The translations under genes were made by a program, and so were the position numbers. The notes under the pieces are model-generated. The model saw nothing but the letters and a program-made list of their open reading frames with translations. It searched no databases and was not told the origin of the DNA. This document shows, in pieces, positions 56,363 through 64,000 of a stretch of 64,000 nucleotides of DNA. How positions within the stretch are numbered: position 1 is the stretch's first letter; every line of letters starts with the position of its first letter. Source of the stretch: Prosopocoilus inquinatus (taxonomy: Eukaryota > Arthropoda > Insecta > Coleoptera > Lucanidae); the NCBI GenBank assembly GCA_036172665.1, contig CM069875.1, positions 13,844,001 to 13,908,000 of the forward strand, given 5' to 3'.

Positions 56363-56947
56363 TTCATCATCTATTACTACAGAATATTTTTGAGAATCAA
56401 ATAAATGTGCATCTTCATCATACACTGCCTTTAATTTAGGAATTTCAGTTTTTTCTTTACTCTATTTTCTAAAACCTTAATTTTCTTATTAATACTACAA
56501 TCTTTATCGCTGTTAATTGTATCAGGCGTCCATTTAATTATTTTCCTCGATGTTACTTCATCCCCTCCTTCTATCATACGTTCATCGTCGTCTTGCTGAT
56601 TAATTGTGTTGAAAGAAAATTTCATCATCGCCTGTTGGAACAACGTCATCTCTTCTTCCGTCTCCAACGCCAATCGTACGTATTGAAGCGGTAAGTTTCC
56701 AAATTATTTTGTTAGAGTTTCACCTTTAGGTGAATAACTCAAACTTATTATAACCTGATCCGTTCCCTTCATTTGTAATGATTGCATTCCGTACCTAAAA
56801 AAGAAAAAAAAATTAAGCAACTTATGTTATAAATACAATGAAGAAATGTTACCTTAACAATTGCTTGCACACAACATATAACATTTTCAACGGTAAATCG
56901 TTTACATCAATGCTTTGTACTATCAACGTGCACGGTACGTTTGCCAT
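56363..56947 (-). pseudogene. Polinton gene with a 58-bp intron
   Basis: Exon 1 (56947-56853) starts MANVPCTLIVQSIDVNDLP. The intron (56852-56795) starts GTAACA and ends in a pyrimidine run plus AG. Exon 2 continues in phase (YGMQSLQMKGTDQVIISLSY, then YVRLALETEEEMTLFQQAMM). An in-frame TAA interrupts near 56700, and a shift near the end moves to PKLKAVYDEDAHLF...VVIDDE, stopping at about 56363. No family is recognised. It lies opposite to the exonuclease-like and polymerase genes. Confidence 0.6.
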
Positions 56948-57009
56948 TTTTTATGTTGTTATTGTTGGTAATGTTGTCAGTTTTCTGCTGGGTACTTCTT
57001 GGATAGGTA

Positions 57010-57601
57010 CTATCGCTCTGTGAAACTCTGCAGCATTTTATATGAAATTTTATCTAATTTTTACATAAAATTCAACTATTTTTGTTGAAAGCAATACGTG
57101 TATGCTATTAAAACTGATTTTTACAGACATTCTCACATTTTGCTTATTTGGAAACAAATTGAAAATAACACGTGTATATTTTTAAAAATATTCTGCACAC
57201 TTTGTGAAAAACATAATTTACTCAGAAAGCATGACAGACATGTACATTTTTTTAAATGCAATTAAGCATTTCAATTTTATTGCTATCAGAATATTAAAAT
57301 GATTTTTACAGACATTTTGGTGACGTCAGTTGAACACGTGTAGCTTTGTGGAAAACATAATTTACTTAGAAAGCATAGTACAACATGATGCAAGATTTTA
57401 GGGGAATTAGGGATATTTCTAGATGACGCAAATCAATTAAAATTTTATTTACCAGCGTAAAAGACAGAACAACAGCAATAACGTGCACATTTTTATAATC
57501 GATATTTCTAGATGATGCAAATCAATTAATAATTTTGTTTACCAGTGTAAAAGACGTCAGTGTATAAATATCACTTGCGCACATCGCAACAGAGAAAAGC
57601 T
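57010..57601. promoter_or_regulatory. Upstream region of polymerase gene
   Basis: No gene is present. A direct repeat of about 54 bp (57412-57465 and 57501-57555) contains GCAAATCAATTAA and TTTACCAG. A TATAAATA box at 57563-57570 lies 32 bp before the likely polymerase ATG (57602), a plausible core promoter. Confidence 0.4.
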
Positions 57602-58586
57602 ATGAGCTTCAATAACAAATTAGGTGAAATTGTGAACAAAATTGAAACTGTTGGTAAGTTAGAACAAAAAAAGATTTCGTGAAGTGGTTAAAGTTCATTA
57701 GGAAAACTATTTTTTTAACTAAGAAATATTTGAAACTTGAAAATAATACAGTTCCAAATTATGCTAAACTTGAATCGTATTTATCACTGTTATTGAATTA
57801 TAGAGAAATTTTTAAACAACGGCTAAGAGAAAAAAGAAATCAAAAAAGAAAAGCTCTGGTATGGCAGGATGTAGAATCGTGTTTTAAAAATAGACTGAGA
57901 ACCGGTACAATAATTAATTTAAACATTAAAGATCCAAATTTATTTTTACAAAAAATTTTTAAAAATTTTTATTATAAAATTAAGAAAGAATTATCGAAAA
58001 GTCTTTTGAAAGTAAACGTAATATTTTTAGCTAATTTTATCAAGCCTCAAAACGGTGAAACTGACATAAAACATTTTACAACTAAAAATCAGATAATAGA
58101 TCACTCAACAAATTTAAAGGAATGGTACGAAGCGAACTTTAAAAATAAAATCTTATCAAAATTGGAAGAATTTCAAGAACGTGACAGCGGGTGGGCGTTA
58201 TATGAAACACTACAACTAAAAGTTAATATTAATAATTTTGCACCCATTAATGGAGGTATTTCAACATACGTTCAAATGCCTAAATTTATTCAAAATAAGA
58301 AATGCGTTTTAATATTGTTTTCTTTGGTCGATCGTAGTAGCCTTACATCCTGCTCCCGCACATAAAAAATCTGAACACATTTCATCTTATCCTCATTTTT
58401 CAAACGTTTTAAAATTTGAAGGCATTAATTTTCCTATTAGTTTAAAAGACGTTAAGAAATTTGAATTAATGAACAAGCTTTCAATTAACGTGTTTACAAT
58501 AGAAAAAACAGAAGTATTACCAGTTTCTTTAAGCAAGTTTGTATTCACAAAACGATTTAATTTATTAATGAAACCTTGTGAAGAAA

Positions 58587-58618
<32 letters not shown>

Positions 58619-61310
58619 AACAATGTAAATTCAAAAACAGCATTTCATTTTGCATTAATAAAAAATTTATCTGGTTTACTTCACAGACAAATCGGTAGTT
58701 TACATAATAAGAATTGGTTTTGTGAACGTTGTCTCAATCATTTTATATCACAAGAAAATTTAGAAAAGCACGTAATTGCATGCAAAGACGTTAACAAAAC
58801 TAAAATTACTGTACCGCTCGAAAAAGAAAAATATCTAACGTTTAAAAATTTCAAAAACAAAGAGAAAGTTCCGTTTGTTATTTATGCGGACTTAAAATGT
58901 ATACTGAGAAAATTTAACGATTTAAAACCTTCTAATAGAAATATAAAGTATCAAAAACATGAACCATTTTCTATAGCATATTTTCTAGTGTGTTCATATA
59001 ATCCTTCACTTTTAAAATTTAGATTATATACCGGAAAAGATTGCGTAAGTTGGTTTGTCAGCAAATTAGAAAAAATAGGTTTAGAAATTGATGATATTTT
59101 CTCAAAGGTGTTGCCATGTAAAAAATTAACGGTAGAACAAGAGTACGAATTTCAAAATGCTACGCATTATCAAGTCTGCTTAAAGCCATTCGATAATCTT
59201 AAAGATATTAAAGTACGCGACTATTCGCATCTAACTGGAGAATTTCGTGGAAATTGTCATCAAGCATGTAATCTAAATTATAAAAACAGTAATGCGATAC
59301 CAGTAGTTTTTCACAATATGTCAGGTTATCTTAGTCATTTTTTAATAAAAGCGTTAGCTACACAAATTCCAGGACAAATTAGTTTATTACCGATTAATAA
59401 AGAAAAATACATTTCATTTTCTAAATATATTTCAAATAGTAATATTAATTTTAGGTTTTTGGATTCGTTTCGATTCATGTCCAGTAGCTTAGACAAACTT
59501 TCACATATTTAGGTAGAGATCAAAAACTTATTACCAAATCACAATTTAAAAATGATACGGAACTTAAATTGCTCGAGAGGAAAGGAATTTTTCCGTACGA
59601 ATATCTTGACAATTGGGAGAAATTACAGGATACCAAATTACCTTCTAAAAGTGTTTTTTTTTTTAATAAAATTAATCAATCTCACATTTCGGACGATGAA
59701 TACGAACATGCCTTGAACGTATGAATACGTTCAATATTCAAAATTTACAAGAATATGCAGAGCTGTATTTAAAAACGGATGTCTTGTTGTTAACGGACAT
59801 CTTTAAAAATTTTAGAACAACATGTTTACAAACTTATCAGTTAGATGCCCTGCATTATTATACCGCATCCGGTTTAGCTTTCGACAGCATGCTTCAACTT
59901 CCATTACCTTAGAATTATTAACAGACATAGATATGTTAATGTTTATCGAAAAAGGTATCAGCGGTGGAGTTTCTCAATGTTCAAATCATTACGGCAAAGC
60001 GAACACCAAGTATATGAACGATTTTAACATTGATGAACCGTCGTCATACTTAATGTATTACGACGTTAACAACTTACACGGCACAGCTATGTGCTTACCT
60101 TTACCTTTCGCACAGTTCGAGTGGGTTGACCCTTATTCGATAGATATTATGAACATGTCGGGCGATGCTGAATAATAACATAAAGATGTTCTTCAAATAC
60201 TTCTTTGGGATAGTGTAAGTCGCATTCTAGAATGTAACCAAATTTACGCTTTGTCCTGAACGCTTAGTACCACCGTGTTCATCATCAAAAATCCCTAAAT
60301 TATTAACCACTTTATTTGACAAAAAGCAATATATTATTCATTACAGAAATTTAAAACAAGCAATTCAATTAGGATTGAAAATTGAACGAGTATTAAGAGT
60401 ATTAAAATTTAAACACTCTAATTGGATGGAATCCTACATAAATTTAAATAATGATTTACGTAAAAAAGTAAAAATGATTTTGAGAAAAATTTCTACAAAT
60501 TAATGAACAATTCAGTGTTTGGTAAAACTATGGAAAACGTTCGGAAAAATAAAGACGTAAAACCGGTTACTAAATGGGAAGGACGTTACGGTGCAAAATA
60601 TTACATATCGAACCCAAATTTTCATAGTTGTACCATTTTCGAAGATGACATGGTCATCATCGAAATGAAACGATTAGACTTAAATTTAATAAACCTATAT
60701 ACGTAGGCTTCACTATACTGGAACTTTCCAAAGCGTTTCTGTACGATTTCCATTACAATTACATCAAAACGAAATTTAAGGACAGCGCTAAATTACTCTA
60801 TACCGACACCGACTCTTTAATTTATCACTTTTTCGTGGACGACATTTATGATCACATTAAAGAAGACATTTCAAAATTCGATACATCTGATTATTCACCA
60901 ACTAACAGATATCAAATACCTCTCCGGAATAAAAAATTTTAGGATTAATGAAAGACGAAAACTACGGGATATTAATGTTGGAATTTATAGGACTCAGATC
61001 AAAAATGTACGCAATAAAAATTGAAAATAATAATGTCATTAAAAAAGCAAAAGGTGTGAAAAATTCAGCACTTCCTTCGATTACGTTCGAAGACTATTAT
61101 CAAGCTCTGTTCAATAATTCTACTGAGGAAACAACGCAATTCCTGATCAGATCACAAAAACATGAGGTTTTTACGATCGAACAAAGAAAATTAGCCCTAA
61201 GCCCATTCGATGACAAAAGAATCATTAATTTCATTTACTCAGATACATTTCCTTGGGGTTTTCAAAAAAATCAAAAAATGAACAATTTTTTTTTGTCAGA
61301 AAATTAGCTT
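57602..61310 (+). pseudogene. polB: Protein-primed DNA polymerase B
   Basis: About 1,150 codons with at least eight frame breaks. The N-terminal part (57679-58330) is basic. A poly-Asp tract encoded by a GAT run (58588-58617) precedes a C2H2-like segment (CERCLNHF...HVIAC). The exonuclease region shows [10 protein letters not shown] (Lys where the Exo I Glu is expected), [14 protein letters not shown] (no Asp in Exo II) and [12 protein letters not shown]. Polymerase motifs are kept: [12 protein letters not shown] (motif A), [15 protein letters not shown] (motif B) and [13 protein letters not shown] (motif C), then GLRSKMYAI and KKAKGV. This is the Polinton replicase, which copies the genome from a terminal protein primer. 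Confidence 0.95.
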
Positions 61311-61411
61311 ATAAACAGTTTCAATTATTTCACTATACCAGAAAGATTTTACTCGTAAGTTTTTCATTGATTTTTTTTTTAAATTTGTAGATTTAATTGT
61401 TTCTCCTATTT

Positions 61412-61852
61412 GTAGTCACAAACCAAAGACAGCAGTTAAAATTTATTAAAGCTGTCCCACATGCTTTTGTACCTACGAAAGTATCGACGAAAGCAGCTGG
61501 CTACTATTTACGCAGCGCCTACAATTAGTACCTGCGAGAGGAAAGGAAATTACAGACACCGGCATCCAAATTCAACTTCCCGAAGGTTGTTACGGTCGCA
61601 TAGCGCTAAGGTCAGGACTGGCATTGAAACATTCCATAGACGTTGACGCAAGTGTCATCGACGAAGATTAGTGTGGAATAATAAAAGTAGTCCTATTTAA
61701 TCATTCAGACGTACCGTACGAGATAGCGAACAGTGATCGGATCGCTCAATTAATCTGTCAACAAATTTACTATCCGGAATTAGAAGAAGTCACAAAATTA
61801 TCATCCACAGTTCGAGGTGACAGCGGTTTCGGATCAAGTGGTATTTTACAAC
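61412..61852 (+). pseudogene. dUTPase
   Basis: Frames here match all five dUTPase motifs: AGYYLRSA (motif 1, Tyr where Asp is usual), GRIALRSGLALKHSID (motif 2), DASVIDED with a stop where Tyr is expected (motif 3), DRIAQLICQQI (motif 4) and RGDSGFGSSG (motif 5). dUTPase hydrolyses dUTP to keep uracil out of DNA. The gene lies between polymerase and the right TIR, on the polymerase strand. A frame change near 61505 and the stop break it. Its end abuts the TIR. Confidence 0.85.
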
Positions 61853-61854
61853 AT

Positions 61855-62633
61855 GAGTTCTTGCTGCGAGATATGTAAAATATATTTTTGTTTTTGTAAA
61901 AATTCTATTGCAAATCATTCAGAAAAAAATCGACTTGCTGCAAGAGGCAAATCAATAAAAAAGAAATAATTTATAAAATTGAAACCGTTTACACACAACA
62001 GCAAGGAAAAGAGCGATTTATATTGTAATGAAACAATATTTTTAAGTCCTAAATGATTCTGCCAATTAGAATATTTGTTATTAATTAGTAAATTTTTATC
62101 TATAAATAAATACACGTCAACGCAAGAACTAGCGTCATCAAAAAAAAATCTCTTACAACCTCCTTTGGTCATTGACGACGACGACGACGGCGCTTCTTCG
62201 CGCGAGAACCAGAAAAAAATTCTTCTGCGACCACCTCTGGCCATCGTCGACGTCTTTCACCTCAGCAACAAAAAAAAAATACTCAGCAACCTCTTCTGGT
62301 AAAATTACGTCATTGTCGACAAGTCTTCAGCTATACGACTTCTTCGAGAACAAAAAAAAAATTCTTCTGCGACCACCTCTAGTCATTGTCGACAGTCTCT
62401 TTCACCTCACTCAAAAAAAATACTCAGCAACCTCTTCTGGTAAAATTACGTTATTGTCGACAAGTCTTCAGCTACAAGAACCAAGGGGGTTACTTCGTCT
62501 GCACAAAATACCACCCCTCAATTACTTCTTCAGCACTAAAAACCACCCCTAAACATGGGGATGACCTTCAACGGTGGTCACTGCGGATGTACATGCCATC
62601 GAGTTGTCCTAGGATGTCTCTAGTATTACTACT
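61855..62633 (-). repeat. Inner Polinton right TIR
   Basis: This 779-bp arm is the reverse complement of 45497-46275, followed by the target duplication CACGTG. It has the same 140-bp internal units. Confidence 0.95.
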
Positions 62634-62639
62634 CACGTG

Positions 62640-63160
62640 TTAATTCTTTATTGTGAAACAGTAAAAATGTACATTATCGACATTCAGGGCTTCCAGTTTC
62701 AAAGCAGTGAATTTGTAATCAGAGAAATAGCGTTATTAAATACAAGAACGAAAATTATGCATCATGCCTTTGGAAAGACACAGCAAAAATCATCATGGTT
62801 TTCTGATAGATTAAAAAAAACACGTTGAGTGAACTACAAGAAATTTGCAGGGTCTAGACTGGGATACTTCGTTTGACTACTACTTACCTCAAGAAAACAT
62901 TGGTAACTACGTCAAAAGTCTCGTCGGAGATGAAGTCGTCTGCGTAAAAGGGCTCAATAAGAAAAGAACCTTAAATAAAATTATACCCAATGAAATATAG
63001 ATTTAGATGAACTCAAATGTCCGAATTTAAGAATTTTAAAATGTAATTATCTTCAAAATCATTGTAATTTACATGTTTATAATACGTTAAATTGTTCTAA
63101 AGATAATGTATTTGTATTACATCAATAGTTTATTAAAGAATAAAATAAAGAACTGTAAAA
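62640..63160 (+). pseudogene. Outer Polinton exonuclease-like gene
   Basis: The translation MYIIDIQGFQFQSSEFVIRE, HHAFGKTQQ and, after a break near 62820, blocks equivalent to those of 55702-56244 identify it as the outer element's copy. Stops lie near 62828, 62998 and elsewhere. The gene begins right after the inner Polinton's target duplication. Confidence 0.8.
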
Positions 63161-63199
63161 AAATTTATTTTGTTTTATTAAATTATAACTTATATATAA

Positions 63200-63370
63200 A
63201 TTTTTCATGTGACGGTTTATCATGTATAATTTCAGAGTTTAAAATTTTGTTTCCGTTGTTAAATGTTCAAGCGAAATTAGACTTGTGTATTGATACTATT
63301 TTCTAACACGCCTAAAAAATATTTTCAATCTCTTTATTTAATTCAGAATTCTCTAAAAAGAAACAATAAC
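63200..63370 (-). pseudogene. Possible end of the outer copy of the intron-bearing gene
   Basis: On the minus strand, short pieces (SELNKEIENIF, then KILNSEIIHD) occupy the place where the inner element has the end of its intron-containing gene. The similarity is weak and positional. Confidence 0.25.
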
Positions 63371-63408
63371 GTCCGTTGGAATAAATAATTTATTAACAAG
63401 CAGCTCTC

Positions 63409-63411
<3 letters not shown>

Positions 63412-63455
<44 letters not shown>

Positions 63456-63660
63456 GCACACGCACACGCGCACACGCGCAAAGCGCACAAGCGCACACGC
63501 CCACACTCGCACAAGCGCACAAGCGCACACGCGCACAAGCGCACACGCGCACAACGCACACGCGCACAAGCGCACACGCGCACAACCGCACACGCCCACA
63601 CGCACACACGCCCACAGGCGCACACGCTCACAAGCACACACGCACACAGGCACACAGACA
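63412..63660. repeat. CA/CG alternating simple repeat
   Basis: A 249-bp run begins as (AC)n and becomes a degenerate array of GCGCACAAGCGCACACGC-like units. It is almost strictly alternating purine-pyrimidine. Long frames on the minus strand (Cys/Val/Arg-rich) are products of the repeat. Confidence 0.95.
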
Positions 63661-64000
63661 GGATAATCACTAATTAATTTGACCTTGTCTTACACTGGCT
63701 TAAATATATCCTACACTTCTATGTCACGCCTCATGATCGAATTATGTCACCCAAGAAATTTTTAATCATTTCACCATCGAGTACTATAAATGATAGGTCA
63801 TTGACAATAATTCCTTCCGATTAATAATTTTACGTTTAGACCAACATAAATAACACATCCAAAAAAATTATCAAAATTATTCAATGCTGGTAGAACATTC
63901 ATTAGTTTCTAAGTAATAAAATAAATCTAATAATTTCAAAAGACGTTTCATAGAAATGTGTAAAATTAATTAATAATTAAAATGGCATCGAATTGTGTTA
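63661..64000. other. Window end, no gene seen
   Basis: AT-rich sequence with no supported gene. One short minus-strand frame reads IIVNDLSFIVLDGEMI but I cannot place it. Confidence 0.5.

Larger units (their letters stand above)
45497..62633. mobile_element. Inner Polinton/Maverick (17,137 bp), full length
   Basis: Ends are AGTAGTAATACTAGAG and CTCTAGTATTACTACT. The 6-bp target duplication is CACGCG (45491-45496) against CACGTG (62634-62639), one mismatch. TIRs are 779 bp. Gene content in order: capsid block on the minus strand (46331-50471), then ATPase, conserved gene, integrase and exonuclease-like gene on the plus strand, an intron-containing minus-strand gene, polymerase B and dUTPase. 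AG...CT ends, 6-bp duplication, protein-primed polymerase and integrase are the Polinton hallmarks. Almost every gene has lesions, so it is immobile. Confidence 0.93.
43198..63370 (+). mobile_element. Outer Polinton/Maverick, truncated and split
   Basis: The left part (43198-45490) holds the ATPase C-terminus, the conserved Polinton gene and the integrase. The right part (62640 to about 63370) holds the exonuclease-like gene and perhaps the end of the next gene. In the inner Polinton the same genes are adjacent in the same order (53565-56244), so the inner element inserted between integrase and exonuclease-like genes of the outer one. The outer TIRs, capsid genes and polymerase are not in the window. 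Confidence 0.85.

Noticed and set aside
63343..63670. Long Cys/Val/Arg-rich open frames on the minus strand
   Set aside because: They are translations of the CA/CG simple repeat in three frames and have no start context or protein features.

Overview
The window is an AT-rich stretch of an arthropod (almost certainly insect) nuclear genome made almost entirely of transposable elements. I recognise no host gene, no tRNA or rRNA gene and no CRISPR array. The insect assignment is an inference from the element set: a P-element (THAP) relic, several Gypsy-type LTR elements, CR1/Jockey-like LINE fragments, a hAT-like relic, small foldback/MITE elements, and Polinton/Maverick elements carrying capsid-type genes.

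Layout. 1-4.1 kb: a decayed P-element transposase (THAP finger plus catalytic-region fragment) with nearby inverted repeats. 5.1-26.7 kb: one LINE ORF2 3' end (pieces at 5095-5193, 17725-17782 and 26169-26680) is split by two young, complete, minus-strand Gypsy elements. Gypsy A (5194-17720; 1004-bp LTRs, 4-bp target duplication ATTA) is unusual: its pol carries a TARG1/OARD1-like macrodomain between protease and reverse transcriptase, and a separate 3' ORF has a KH-like RNA-binding motif. Gypsy B (17783-26168; about 1.33-kb LTRs, target duplication AAGT, tRNA-Lys-type primer site) is close to intact, with one in-frame stop in integrase. 27.0-28.3 kb: a foldback element with 120-bp inverted arms and a core of 172-bp tandem units. 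28.9-29.8 kb: a hAT-like relic. 31.9-32.4 kb: two small hairpin elements. 32.7-33.6 kb: an old Gypsy RT relic. 33.7-34.0 kb: a lone Polinton terminus. 36.1-38.2 kb: LINE ORF1 (SGNH esterase) and endonuclease remains with a 991-bp MITE inserted. 38.7-39.3 kb: a USP-like deubiquitinase relic. 39.3-42.2 kb: 5'-truncated Gypsy D. 42.2-43.2 kb: a LINE RT relic and a putative solo LTR.

43.2-63.4 kb: two Polintons, one inside the other. The older outer copy keeps the ATPase 3' end, a Polinton-associated conserved gene and a chromodomain integrase on the left, and an exonuclease-like gene on the right. Between them sits a 17,137-bp inner Polinton (45497-62633) with 779-bp terminal inverted repeats, AG...CT ends and a 6-bp target duplication (CACGCG/CACGTG). 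It carries degraded genes for virion assembly on the minus strand (major capsid-like, minor capsid-like, adenain-like protease, a small pVI/pX-like protein, and a PLA2-domain protein with a Lys-rich repeat tail). The plus strand carries packaging, integration and replication genes (FtsK/A32-like ATPase, conserved gene, integrase, exonuclease-like protein, protein-primed DNA polymerase B, dUTPase). One minus-strand gene there has an apparent 58-bp intron. Nearly all of these genes have frameshifts or stops, so this is a fossil virus-like element. The last 0.6 kb has a 249-bp CA/CG alternating tract and nothing else I can name.
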